Positions 8,985 to 16,555 of a DNA stretch of 64,000 bases are shown here, in pieces (position 1 is the first letter of the stretch; each line of letters begins with the position of its first letter). The stretch covers positions 186,001 to 250,000 of the forward strand of contig NZ_BSTT01000006.1 in the NCBI RefSeq assembly GCF_030269685.1. Reading direction: 5' to 3'. This DNA is from Actinomycetospora sp. NBRC 106378 (GTDB taxonomy: Bacteria; Actinomycetota; Actinomycetes; Mycobacteriales; Pseudonocardiaceae). The notes beneath the pieces are model-generated. The model made no database searches. It was not told the origin of the DNA and saw only the letters and a list, made by a program, of their open reading frames with translations. The translations under genes were made by a program, and so were the position numbers.

Positions 8985-10708
8985 TCGCGTGCAGGCCCTT
9001 CCGGACGACCGGTCGGGTCGGGTGGGGCGCTGCTGGTCGTCTCCGCGAACGCGCGCCGCAGGCGTCGCCCGCTCCACACGACGGGCACGGCGAGGAGGGC
9101 CCCGGCGAGCTCCGGCGAGCCCTCGGGCACCCCGCCCGCCCCCGACGGCGGGGCGAGCGCGGCCGTCGTCGTCTGTGGGTCGATCGCGGGCACGGTCCGC
9201 CAGCGGGTGATTGGGAGGACCACCACGCGCACCTTGCCGATCACGTCCTCCAGCGGCACGGGGCCGTGGAAGCGGGCGTCCGCGGAGTTGTTCCGGTTGT
9301 CGCCCATCACCCAGAGCTGTCCCTGCGGCACCTGCACCGGGTCGAACGCGGCCTGCCGGTCGCCGAGCCCCGGCTGGTAGTAGAGGTACGGCTCGGTGAT
9401 GGGGCGTCCGTCGACCAGCACCCGGTTCCGGTCGTCGCAGCACTGCACCGTCTGCCCGCCCACCGCGATGACGCGCTTGACGAAGTCCTTCTCGTTCGGC
9501 GCCGCGAGCCCGACCAGTGAGAGCGCGTCCTGGAAGCCGCGCACGATCGGGTTGCCGGAGGGCTGGGTGTCACCGACCTCGTCGTTGTCCAGCCAGGCGG
9601 GCGGGCCCTTGAACACCACGACGTCGCCGGGCGCGGGGTCGGTGAAGCGGTAGCTGACCTTGTCCACCGCGACGCGGTCGTTCGCGCAGCCCGTGCAGCC
9701 GTGCAGGGTCTGCTCCATCGAGGCGGACGGGATGACGTAGATCCGCGCGATGAAGGTCTGGATGACGAACGTCAGGACGATCGCCACGACCACGAGCAGC
9801 GGCAGTTCGCGCCAGAACGAGCCCTTGCGCTTCTTCTTGCCGCCGGGCGTGGTCCCCGCGTCGTCCTTGCCCTTCGCACGGCGCCCTGGTCCCGAGGAGT
9901 CCCCGTCGCGACCGGGCCCCGACGCAGCCGCGCCACGACGACGGCCGGCGGGTCGGTCGTCGTCGACGGGCTCGCCCACGCGGGTGTCGGCGGATGCCGC
10001 GGCCCCGCGACGGTGCTTGCCGGTGTCCGGGCCGAGCCCGGTGGTCTGGGTGACGTCGGACCCGTCGTCGGGATCGGACCTCGAGGGCGGCGGGGTGCCC
10101 CCGGCCAGCAGCGGCACGTCGGCCGGCGGCGGGGTGGGAGCGGCGGCCTCGGCCGGCGCCGGCGGAGGCGGCTGGACGGCCGTGGGCGTCGGACGCGACG
10201 GCACGCCGCCGGGGAGCGGGCCCTGGCCGTTCGTCGGCGGGCCCGCCGGGCGCCCCATCGGGGGCCGCGGGCCGTAGCCGTGGGGCGGCGAGGGCGGGGC
10301 CTGGCCGTACGGCGGGGACGGCGGGGCCTGGCCGTACGGCGGCGAGGGCGGGGCCTGGCCGTAGCGCGGCGGCGGAGGCGGCTGGCCCGGCCCGGGGCCG
10401 CGGCGCCCGTCCCGGGGCGGGCCCGAGGGGAGCGCGGTCGGCGGAGGCCACTCCGCCGTGGGCCGAGGTCCGCCGAGCGGGTCGGGGTCGGGTGAGCCGT
10501 GGCGACCGGAGGTCGGACCGAAGCGACCGTCCTCGGACGCCGGCGGGCCGGACGGTCCCCCGTGCCGACCGCCCGCGAACCGGTCGCCGTTCACGTCGCC
10601 GTAGGCGTCGTCCCCGGGGTCGGCGTCGCCGGGGCCGCCCCACCGCGGATCGACCCCGCCGTGGCGGGGCTCGCGGTAGCGGCGTCCGGACTCGTCGGTC
10701 GGTGGCAC
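8981..10708 (-). CDS. lepB: Signal peptidase I with a 295-residue Pro/Gly-rich N-terminal extension
   Basis: Type I signal peptidase, a membrane Ser/Lys protease that removes Sec and Tat signal peptides. The 575-residue protein has a transmembrane segment at about 302-318 (LLVVVAIVLTFVIQTF). Ser330 lies in IPSASMEQ, Lys411 in FVKRVIAVGG, and the MGDNRNNSADAR box near 470 follows. A second hydrophobic stretch near 535-545 may be a C-terminal anchor. The first 295 residues form a cytosolic disordered region, including three tandem YGQAPPSPP units. Actinobacterial SPases often have short extensions; this is long. The GTG-coupled rnhB lies downstream and rplS upstream. Confidence 0.92.
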   Translation of the reverse strand: MPPTDESGRRYREPRHGGVDPRWGGPGDADPGDDAYGDVNGDRFAGGRHGGPSGPPASEDGRFGPTSGRHGSPDPDPLGGPRPTAEWPPPTALPSGPPRDGRRGPGPGQPPPPPRYGQAPPSPPYGQAPPSPPYGQAPPSPPHGYGPRPPMGRPAGPPTNGQGPLPGGVPSRPTPTAVQPPPPAPAEAAAPTPPPADVPLLAGGTPPPSRSDPDDGSDVTQTTGLGPDTGKHRRGAAASADTRVGEPVDDDRPAGRRRGAAASGPGRDGDSSGPGRRAKGKDDAGTTPGGKKKRKGSFWRELPLLVVVAIVLTFVIQTFIARIYVIPSASMEQTLHGCTGCANDRVAVDKVSYRFTDPAPGDVVVFKGPPAWLDNDEVGDTQPSGNPIVRGFQDALSLVGLAAPNEKDFVKRVIAVGGQTVQCCDDRNRVLVDGRPITEPYLYYQPGLGDRQAAFDPVQVPQGQLWVMGDNRNNSADARFHGPVPLEDVIGKVRVVVLPITRWRTVPAIDPQTTTAALAPPSGAGGVPEGSPELAGALLAVPVVWSGRRLRRAFAETTSSAPPDPTGRPEGPARE

Positions 10709-10737
10709 GACGTCAGGCTAGGAGACGGCGGGCCGCG

Positions 10738-11097
10738 TCAGGACGCGGAGGTCGTCTCGCGCTTCTCGCGGATCTTCGCGGCCTTGCCGCGCAGCTCGCG
10801 GAGGTAGTAGAGCTTGGCGCGGCGGACGTCACCGCGGGTCACGACCTCGATGTGGTCGATGTTCGGAGTGTGCACCGGGAAGGTGCGCTCCACCCCGACG
10901 CCGAAGCTGACCTTACGCACCGTGAACGTCTCGCGGAGGCCACCGCCGTGGCGACGGATCACGACACCCTGGAAGACCTGTACACGGGAGCGTGAACCCT
11001 CGATGACCTTGACGTGCACCTTGACGGTGTCACCCGGGCGGAAGTCCGGGATGTCGGAGCGCAGGGAGCGCGCGTCGAGCTCGTCCAGGGCGTTCAT
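10738..11097 (-). CDS. rplS: 50S ribosomal protein L19
   Basis: L19 lies at the 30S-50S interface. The 119-residue product starts [19 protein letters not shown] and shows family blocks: [32 protein letters not shown] and [13 protein letters not shown]. The ATG at 11097 is the family start; the open frame upstream is unrelated leader. A 21-bp motif shared with the rpsP upstream region lies at 11235-11255, implying a leader of about 135 bases. It is co-directional with trmD, rimM and rpsP but separated from them by that leader. Confidence 0.97.
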   Translation of the reverse strand: MNALDELDARSLRSDIPDFRPGDTVKVHVKVIEGSRSRVQVFQGVVIRRHGGGLRETFTVRKVSFGVGVERTFPVHTPNIDHIEVVTRGDVRRAKLYYLRELRGKAAKIREKRETTSAS

Positions 11098-11234
11098 GGT
11101 CTGTCGTCCTCGCCTGTCTCGGGTCGGTCCCGGCCACGCGGCACCGTCACGGGGATCGGCGGGCGGTCCGGGGCGACCGCAATGGGTGTCGTCCCTGCCA
11201 CAGGGGACCGCCCGGAGGCGGCCCGCAGCCCGTG

Positions 11235-11255
11235 GCAACTCCCCCAGTCTGCCAG
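11235..11255 (-). promoter_or_regulatory. Promoter/leader motif shared with rpsP
   Basis: On the minus strand this 21-mer reads CTGGCAGACT followed by GGGGGAGTTGC. It matches 14142-14162 upstream of rpsP at 19 of 21 positions. It ends about 138 bases before the rplS start. CAGACT could be a weak -10, and the G-rich part the start of the transcript. Promoter or leader function is inferred from duplication and position. Confidence 0.5.
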
Positions 11256-11260
11256 ACCGC

Positions 11261-12046
11261 TCAGCCGTGCTCCCCAGCCGGGGTTCGCGACGCCGGGTCG
11301 TACCCGGCCGCCGCGAGCACCTCGCGGTCGCGGCGGTCGAACGCGGCCGGACCCAGCCGGTCCAACAGGTCGGGCCGGACGGCGGCCGTGCGCTCGAGCG
11401 ACCGGTCGCGCCGCCACCGCGCCACCGCGCCGTGGTTCCCGGATCGCAGCACCGGCGGGACGTCGAGCGCGCGCCAGGACTCCGGGCGCGTGTAGGCGGG
11501 CGCCTCGAGCAACCCGTCGGAGAACGAGTCGAGCTCGGCCGAGGCCGGGTTGCCGAGCACCCCGGGCACCAGCCGCGACACCGCCTCGACGACCACGAGC
11601 GCCGCGACCTCGCCGCCGGCCAGGACGTAGTCGCCGAGCGAGAACTCCTCCACCGGGCCGTGGCGGGCCGCGTCCACGGCCACGCGGCCGTCGATGCCCT
11701 CGTAGCGCCCGCACGCGATCGTCAGCCGCGGGGCCTCCGCCCACTCCGCGACGCGGCGCTGCGTCAGCGGGGCGCCCGCCGGCGTCGGGACGAGCAGCAC
11801 CCCCGGCTCGTCGGGGACCGCCGCGCGCACCGCGTCGAGCGCCTCGCCCCACACCGTCGGCGTCATGACCATCCCGGGGCCGCCGCCGTAGGGCGAGTCG
11901 TCCACCGCCTGGTGCACCCCGGTGGCCCAGGCCCGCAGGTCGTGGACGTGCAGGTCGATCAGCCCGGCCCGACGCGCGCGCCCGACGATGGCGTCGTCGA
12001 GCGGCGCGAGGTAGTCGGGGAAGATCGTGACGACGTCGATACGCAC
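11261..12046 (-). CDS. trmD: tRNA (guanine-N1)-methyltransferase TrmD
   Basis: TrmD methylates G37 of tRNAs with G36 using S-adenosylmethionine, preventing +1 frameshifts. The 261-residue product begins [15 protein letters not shown]. It has the SPOUT trefoil-knot sequences [25 protein letters not shown] and [16 protein letters not shown]. The GTG at 12046 is chosen from the family start; the long open frame upstream runs antisense through mgtC. Normally trmD directly follows rimM; here an oppositely oriented mgtC gene and a palindrome separate them, so trmD needs its own promoter in the 42-base gap before mgtC or within mgtC. Confidence 0.95.
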   Translation of the reverse strand: MRIDVVTIFPDYLAPLDDAIVGRARRAGLIDLHVHDLRAWATGVHQAVDDSPYGGGPGMVMTPTVWGEALDAVRAAVPDEPGVLLVPTPAGAPLTQRRVAEWAEAPRLTIACGRYEGIDGRVAVDAARHGPVEEFSLGDYVLAGGEVAALVVVEAVSRLVPGVLGNPASAELDSFSDGLLEAPAYTRPESWRALDVPPVLRSGNHGAVARWRRDRSLERTAAVRPDLLDRLGPAAFDRRDREVLAAAGYDPASRTPAGEHG

Positions 12047-12088
12047 GTGGGGGATCCTGCCGGTCCGCGGCGGAGAGGAGGACGCGAG

Positions 12089-12802
12089 GTGTTCTGGACG
12101 ACGGGTCTGGCCGGTCAGCTGGAGGTCCTGCTGCCGCTGGCGATCGCCCTCGTGCTCTCGACCGCCGTGGGCATCGAGCGGGAGCTGGCGGCGAAGAGCG
12201 CCGGTCTGCGCACCCACGCGCTGGTCGGCGTGGGCTCCGCGGCGTTCATGCTCGTCTCGAAGTACGGCTTCGGCGACCTCATCGGTCTCGAGCACGTCGC
12301 GCTCGACCCCTCCCGGATCGCCGCGCAGATCGTCTCCGGCATCGGGTTCATCGGCGGTGGGCTCATCTTCGTGCGCCGCGACGCGGTCCGCGGCCTCACG
12401 ACGGCGGCGACGGTGTGGGTGGTGGCCGCCGTCGGCACGGCGTGCGGCGCCGGGCTCCCCCTGCTCGGCCTCGCCGGCGTCGTCGCGCACTACCTGATCA
12501 CCCGCGGCTACCGGCCGCTCGCCCGGCGGCTCTCCCGCTCCTCGAGCGCCCCGCGCCCGGTGCACGTCTCCTACGCCGACGGCCGCGGGGTCCTGCGGCA
12601 GGTCCTCACGCTCGCCACCGAGCGGGGCTTCGCCGTCGCGGGCATGACGGTGGACCGCGACGGCGGCGAGGACGGCACCGCGGCCGTGACCCTGTCGCTC
12701 CTCGGCCGCATCCCGCTGCACCCGCTCACCAGCGAGCTGGCCGAGATCCCGGGCGTGCGGGGCGTGCGGCTCACCGAGGACGACGAGGAGCCGATCGACT
12801 GA
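12089..12802 (+). CDS. MgtC/SapB family membrane protein
   Basis: An MgtC-like inner-membrane protein, a family linked to growth at low magnesium and to inhibition of F-type ATPase in pathogens. The 237-residue protein has about five hydrophobic helices in residues 10-150 and the signature ELAAKSAGLRTHALVGVGSA. It also has IVSGIGFIGGGLIF and GLTTAATVWVVAAVG. The C-terminal 75 residues form a soluble ACT-like domain. The GTG at 12089 has a strong GGAGAGGAGG site. It is transcribed against trmD and rimM and so looks inserted into the trmD-rimM operon. Magnesium transport itself is not established for the family. Confidence 0.9.
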   Translation: MFWTTGLAGQLEVLLPLAIALVLSTAVGIERELAAKSAGLRTHALVGVGSAAFMLVSKYGFGDLIGLEHVALDPSRIAAQIVSGIGFIGGGLIFVRRDAVRGLTTAATVWVVAAVGTACGAGLPLLGLAGVVAHYLITRGYRPLARRLSRSSSAPRPVHVSYADGRGVLRQVLTLATERGFAVAGMTVDRDGGEDGTAAVTLSLLGRIPLHPLTSELAEIPGVRGVRLTEDDEEPID

Positions 12803-12814
12803 GCCCACCCCGGA

Positions 12815-12869
12815 TGGCAGGAAAGCGTCGTTGCGCTCGCCGGGCGAGCGCAACGACGCTCTCCTGCCA
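12815..12869. terminator. Near-perfect 27-bp palindrome, family A (bidirectional terminator)
   Basis: Arms 12815-12841 and 12843-12869 pair with one mismatch around a single-base centre. The outer 20 bases are family A (GGCAGGAAAGCGTCGTTGC). It lies 12 bases after the mgtC stop and 13 bases before the rimM stop, so it is positioned to end both convergent transcripts. Confidence 0.8.
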
Positions 12870-12882
12870 CGGAGGAGGGGTG

Positions 12883-13407
12883 CTACTCCGGGTCCAGCAG
12901 TCCGTCCGGCGGGTCGAGCACGACCCGGCCGCCCGGGACGTCGACCGTCGGCACGATCGCGTGCACGAAGGGCACGAGCAGCTCGCCGCCCTCGCGGTCG
13001 ACCACCAGCAGGTCGCCGCCCGCGCCGTGGTCCACGGCCGTGACGGTGCCGATGACGGTGCCGTCGGCCAGCTCGACCCGCAGGCCCTCGAGCTGGTGGT
13101 CGTGGAACTCCTCCGGGTCCTCCGGAGCCGTGTCCGAGGCCGGGGCGGACAGCTCCGCCCGACGCAGCCGTTCGGCCGCGTCCCGGTCGGTGACCTCCTC
13201 GGCGGCGAGCAGCAGCCGCCCGGAGTGCCAACGGGCCCCGAGAACCGTCAGGAACCCGCCGTCGGGAAGACGGAGACGCGCGCCGGGGGCGAACCGCGTC
13301 TCGACGTCGTCGGTGGAGGGCTCGACCACCAGCTCGCCACGGAGTCCGTGCACCTTGACGACCCGTCCGACGACACGCAGGTCGGACGGGTCGTGCTCGA
13401 CGGCCAC
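12883..13407 (-). CDS. rimM: Ribosome maturation factor RimM
   Basis: RimM binds S19 and aids 30S head maturation. The 174-residue protein has the N-terminal beta-barrel (LRVVGRVVKVHGLRGELVV) and a C-terminal PRC-barrel (LEGLRVELADGTVIGTVTAV, LLVPFVHAIVPTVDVPGGRVV). An acidic linker (TAPEDPEEFHD) joins them. It lies 2 bases downstream of the KH-protein gene and about 250 bases downstream of rpsP, an rpsP-khpA-rimM operon. The usual downstream partner trmD is displaced by mgtC. Confidence 0.95.
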   Translation of the reverse strand: MAVEHDPSDLRVVGRVVKVHGLRGELVVEPSTDDVETRFAPGARLRLPDGGFLTVLGARWHSGRLLLAAEEVTDRDAAERLRRAELSAPASDTAPEDPEEFHDHQLEGLRVELADGTVIGTVTAVDHGAGGDLLVVDREGGELLVPFVHAIVPTVDVPGGRVVLDPPDGLLDPE

Positions 13408-13409
13408 GG

Positions 13410-13649
13410 TCAGCGGTCGGTGTCGACGACGTCGACCCGCACACCGCGACCGCCGACGCCGCTGATCACGGTGCGCAGCGCGGTGGCCGTGCGTCCGCCG
13501 CGCCCGATGACCTTCCCGAGGTCGTCGGGGTGGACCCGCACCTCGAGGGTCCGGCCGCGACGGTTGGTGACGAGGTCGACGGAGACCTCGTCGGGGTGCG
13601 TGACGATGCCGCGCACCAGGTGCTCGAGGGCCTCGGCGAGATCACTCAT
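13410..13649 (-). CDS. khpA: KH-domain RNA-binding protein KhpA
   Basis: A 79-residue single KH-domain protein. KhpA (KhpB's partner in Firmicutes) binds RNA broadly. The GxxG loop is seen in LGKVIGRGGRTATALRTVI, and the family start LAEALEHLVRGIVTHPDEV is clear. It is located between rpsP and rimM, the standard position in actinobacteria (Rv2908c in M. tuberculosis). Gaps of 7 bases to rpsP and 2 bases to rimM indicate one transcript. Confidence 0.93.
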   Translation of the reverse strand: MSDLAEALEHLVRGIVTHPDEVSVDLVTNRRGRTLEVRVHPDDLGKVIGRGGRTATALRTVISGVGGRGVRVDVVDTDR

Positions 13650-13656
13650 CGAGGAC

Positions 13657-14019
13657 TCACTCGGCAGCGGCGTTGCCGCTGACCTTGGCGAGCTCCTCGT
13701 TGAAGCGGGCCTGCTTGTCGACCTTCTCCGCCTTCGTCCGCAGGCGACCCTCGGTGTGCGGGAGGCCCTTGAACTTCTGCCAGTCGCCGGTGATCTTCAG
13801 CAGGCTGTGGACCGGCTCGGTCGGCTGCGCGCCGACGCCCAGCCAGTACTGCGCCCGCTCCGAGTCGATCTTGATCGTGCTCGGGTTGTCCTTCGGGTGG
13901 TACTCGCCGATCGTCTCGATGACACGCCCGTCACGACGGTTACGGGCGTCGGCGATGACCACGCGGTAGTGGGGCTCGCGGATCTTGCCCATGCGGGCGA
14001 GCTTGATCTTGACGGCCAC
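13657..14019 (-). CDS. rpsP: 30S ribosomal protein S16
   Basis: S16 is an assembly protein of the 30S body. The 120-residue product starts [19 protein letters not shown] and contains [20 protein letters not shown] and the Pro-rich [11 protein letters not shown]. It has an actinobacterial C-terminal extension of about 35 residues beyond the E. coli length. It leads the rpsP-khpA-rimM unit. The 149 bases upstream contain the motif shared with rplS (14142-14162) and a GAGGAG site before the ATG. Confidence 0.97.
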   Translation of the reverse strand: MAVKIKLARMGKIREPHYRVVIADARNRRDGRVIETIGEYHPKDNPSTIKIDSERAQYWLGVGAQPTEPVHSLLKITGDWQKFKGLPHTEGRLRTKAEKVDKQARFNEELAKVSGNAAAE

Positions 14020-14141
14020 GGGTCCGGTGTACTCCTCGTTCGCGGTACTGCTCGAGTGCTCGACGTCCCCGCCCGGCAGTGGGGTGCCGGGCGTGCGCCG
14101 GAGGTCCGACGGTCACGGCCCAGGGAGAGGGTGGCCGAGAC

Positions 14142-14162
14142 GCAACTCCCCCATTGTGCCAG
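14142..14162 (-). promoter_or_regulatory. Promoter/leader motif shared with rplS
   Basis: On the minus strand this 21-mer reads CTGGCACAAT followed by GGGGGAGTTGC, 19 of 21 positions as at 11235-11255. It ends 122 bases before the rpsP start. CACAAT may be the -10 box. The shared G-rich tail would be the first transcribed bases. Function is inferred. Confidence 0.5.
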
Positions 14163-14168
14163 GCGCCG

Positions 14169-14897
14169 TCACGACGACGGGTCGGCGGGCTCCGATTCCA
14201 GCGCCTCCCGCACCGCCCGCGCGTTCCCGACCGCCTCCGGCGTGTCCCCGTGCAGGCACAGCGAGTCGGCGCGGACCCGGATCTCGCTGCCGTCCACGGC
14301 GACGATGACCCCGTCCCGGGCGAGGCGCACCGCCCGCTCGACCACGGCGTCGGTGTCCGGCAGCAGCGCGCCCGGCTCCGACCGCGGCACGAGCGTGCCC
14401 GCCGCGGTGTAGCCGCGGTCGGCGAAGGCCTCGGCGATCGTCGTCAGGCCCGCATCGGCCGCGAACTCGAGCAGCCGGCCACCGGGCAGCGCCATGACCG
14501 GCAGGTCCCCCGCCGCGCGCGCCGCGTCCACGACCGCGCGCGCCTGCGCCTCGTGGTGCACGACGGCGTTGTAGAGCGCGCCGTGCGGCTTCACGTACTG
14601 CACCGTCCCGAAGGCCCGCAGCGCGCCGACCTGGTAGAGGATCTCGGCGGTCAGGGTCTCGGGGTCGACGTCGAGGAACCGGCGCCCGAAGCCCGCGAGG
14701 TCGCGGTAGGACACCTGCGCGCCGATCCGCACGCCGCGCTCGGTCGCCCGGGCGCACACGCGGCGCATCGTCACCGCGTCGCCCGCGTGGAATCCGCAGG
14801 CCACGTTGGCAGAGGTGACGATGTCGAGCAGGGCGTCGTCGTCGGTCAACGGCCACGGGCCGAAGCCCTCGGCCAGGTCGGCGTTGAGGTCGAGCAC
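14169..14897 (-). CDS. pxpA: LamB/YcsF family protein (5-oxoprolinase subunit PxpA)
   Basis: PxpA, with PxpB and PxpC, hydrolyses 5-oxoproline to glutamate using ATP. The 242-residue protein starts LDLNADLAEGFGPWPLTDD. It carries family motifs SANVACGFHAGDAVTMRR, QVSYRDLAGFGRR, YVKPHGALYNAV and SLCLHGDTPEAV. The GTG at 14897 overlaps the amidohydrolase stop by one base (TAGTG). No pxpB or pxpC gene is in the window, so the partners would have to lie elsewhere or this copy acts differently. Pairing with an amidohydrolase suggests joint use on a cyclic amide, which is inference. Confidence 0.9.
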   Translation of the reverse strand: MLDLNADLAEGFGPWPLTDDDALLDIVTSANVACGFHAGDAVTMRRVCARATERGVRIGAQVSYRDLAGFGRRFLDVDPETLTAEILYQVGALRAFGTVQYVKPHGALYNAVVHHEAQARAVVDAARAAGDLPVMALPGGRLLEFAADAGLTTIAEAFADRGYTAAGTLVPRSEPGALLPDTDAVVERAVRLARDGVIVAVDGSEIRVRADSLCLHGDTPEAVGNARAVREALESEPADPSS

Positions 14898-15970
14898 TAC
14901 AGCGCCCTCCCCCGCCGCAGGACGGCCACGGGCCGGCGCAGGACGTCGAGGTCGGTGCGGGGATCCGCGGGGACGATCACGACGTCGGCCGGTGCCCCGG
15001 CCTCCAGCCCCGGTCGCCCGAGCCAGGAGCGCGCCGCGCCCGACGCCGCCGCCAGCGCCCGCTCCGGGCCCAGCCCGACGTCGGCGAGGGCCACGATCTC
15101 GTCGACGATGCGGCCGTGGCGGATGCCGCCGCCCGCGTCGGTGCCCGCGTAGACCGGGATACCGGCGTCGATCGCGGCCGCGACGGTCTCCTGCGACCGC
15201 GCGTAGAGGTCGCGCATGTGGGCGCCGTAGGCCGGGAACTTCTCGCCCGCCGCGTCGGCGAAGGACGGGAAGTTCTCGACGTTGACCAGCGTCGGCACCA
15301 GCGCCGTCCCCCGCTCCACCATCATCGCGATCGTCTCGTCGGTCAGCCCCGTGCCGTGCTCGATGCAGTCGATGCCGGCCCCGATCAGGCCGGGGAGGGC
15401 GTGCTCGCCGAACACGTGCGCGGTGACCCGGGCCCCGTGGGCGTGCGCGGCGTCGATCGCCTCGCGCAGCACGTCCTCGGGCCACAGCGGCGTGAGGTCG
15501 CCCGCCTCGCGCTCGATCCAGTCCCCCACGAGCTTCACCCAGGGGTTGCGGGCCGCCTGCTCGGCCACCAGGCGGGGCAGCTCGGAGGGGTCGTCGGCGT
15601 CGATCGGCAGCCCGCGGATGTAGCGCTTGGGGCGGGCCAGGTGGCGTCCGGCGCGGACGATCTCGGGCATCCGCGGGTCGTCGTCGAGCGGGCGGGTGTC
15701 GATCGGCGATCCGCAGTCGCGCAGCAGCAACGCCCCGGACGCGGCGTCGGTGTGCCCCTGGGTGCGCGCCTCCTCGAGCTCCACCGGGCCGTCCGGGCCG
15801 ATCCCGACGTGGCAGTGCGCGTCGACCAGCCCCGGTACGAGCCAGCCGTCGATCCGGTCGGCCCCGGCGATCGCCTCGTGGGCGATCAGGCCGTCGTCGC
15901 CGACCCAGAGGTCGCGCGGCTCGTCGTCACCGCTGCCGTCGAGGACCGGTCCGTGGAGGTGGAGGGGCAC
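14897..15970 (-). CDS. Metal-dependent amidohydrolase (imidazolonepropionase-like)
   Basis: An amidohydrolase-superfamily enzyme with a TIM-barrel and metal site. It probably cleaves a C-N bond in a small cyclic or dipeptide-like substrate that cannot be named. Visible ligands are VDAHCHVG (HxH), NPWVKLVGDW (Lys), TAHVFGEHAL and CIEHGTGL (His), and YAGTDAGGG (Asp). The GTG at 15970 (357 residues) begins VPLHLHGPVLDG, matching the small N-terminal beta-sandwich. The ribosome-binding site is weak. Its stop overlaps the pxpA start. A homologue lies near ffh in M. tuberculosis (Rv2915c), so it is ancestral to this cluster. Confidence 0.85.
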   Translation of the reverse strand: MPLHLHGPVLDGSGDDEPRDLWVGDDGLIAHEAIAGADRIDGWLVPGLVDAHCHVGIGPDGPVELEEARTQGHTDAASGALLLRDCGSPIDTRPLDDDPRMPEIVRAGRHLARPKRYIRGLPIDADDPSELPRLVAEQAARNPWVKLVGDWIEREAGDLTPLWPEDVLREAIDAAHAHGARVTAHVFGEHALPGLIGAGIDCIEHGTGLTDETIAMMVERGTALVPTLVNVENFPSFADAAGEKFPAYGAHMRDLYARSQETVAAAIDAGIPVYAGTDAGGGIRHGRIVDEIVALADVGLGPERALAAASGAARSWLGRPGLEAGAPADVVIVPADPRTDLDVLRRPVAVLRRGRAL

Positions 15971-16062
15971 GGCCCGGGAGCCTAGGAGACCCGGCGGCCG
16001 CGTGAAGGGAACCCTCGGGCCGAAAGAGCGCTCGAGTCCTCCCCTCACGGTCGGCCGCCCCT

Positions 16063-16130
16063 GGCAAGATCCGACCGCGCGGAGCGAAGTGATCGCTCAG
16101 CGAACACCTCGCTCCGCGGGACGAGATCTT
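16063..16130. repeat. Family B palindromic repeat (68 bp)
   Basis: This sequence begins GGCAAGATCC and ends GAGATCTT, with a long inner hairpin (CGCGGAGCGAAGTGATCGCT paired with the sequence ending CTCCGCG). The copy at 42156-42223 has the same 68-base length and the same central AAGTG.TCGCTCAGCGA core. It fills the divergent spacer between the amidohydrolase and the Uma2 gene. It is non-coding. Confidence 0.75.
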
Positions 16131-16168
16131 GGTGGGCGCGAACGCCTTCCGACGGCTACGGTCGCCCG

Positions 16169-16552
16169 GTGCATCCGGTGGCCGCGGCGATCGCGGCGAC
16201 GCTCGAGGCGCAGGCCCCGGCCGACCTCGTCGTGCTGACGGCGGCGACCGTCGACTTCCCCTCCCGCGCGACGCGGACGCCCGACGTCCTGGTCGCACAC
16301 CGTCCCGGGCGGGAGCGGTTCACCCCCGGCGACGTCCTGCTCGCCGTCGAGGTCGAGCCCACCCCCGACGACCGTACGAGCTCCCCCGCGCTCTACGGCG
16401 AGCACGGCGTCCCGCACGTCTGGCGGGTCACGCCGGACCCGCCGACGATCCGGGTGTTCGCGCTGCGCGGCGGCGTCCACCAGCAGGTCGCGGCGTCCGC
16501 GCACGTGATCGCGCACGCCCCGTTCCGACTGCAGGTGGACCTCGGCCGCTGA
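16169..16552 (+). CDS. Short Uma2 family (PD-(D/E)xK) endonuclease-like protein
   Basis: A 127-residue protein resembling Uma2/DUF820 restriction-endonuclease-fold proteins. The core is visible as RTPDVLVAHRPG, then DVLLAVEVEPTPDDRTSSPALYGEHGVPHVWRV, with Asp and Glu at the expected fold positions. It is about 60 residues shorter than typical members and lacks the usual N-terminal helices. The first about 45 residues are weakly similar. It starts with GTG at 16169 and ends 3 bases before the convergent ffh stop. Function of the family is unknown; truncation may mean it is decaying. Confidence 0.65.
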   Translation: MHPVAAAIAATLEAQAPADLVVLTAATVDFPSRATRTPDVLVAHRPGRERFTPGDVLLAVEVEPTPDDRTSSPALYGEHGVPHVWRVTPDPPTIRVFALRGGVHQQVAASAHVIAHAPFRLQVDLGR

Positions 16553-16555
16553 TCG

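Noticed and set aside
10285-10370. Short regularly spaced repeats resembling a CRISPR array
   Set aside because: The repeats are contiguous 27-base units coding YGQAPPSPP in lepB, with no spacers and no cas genes.
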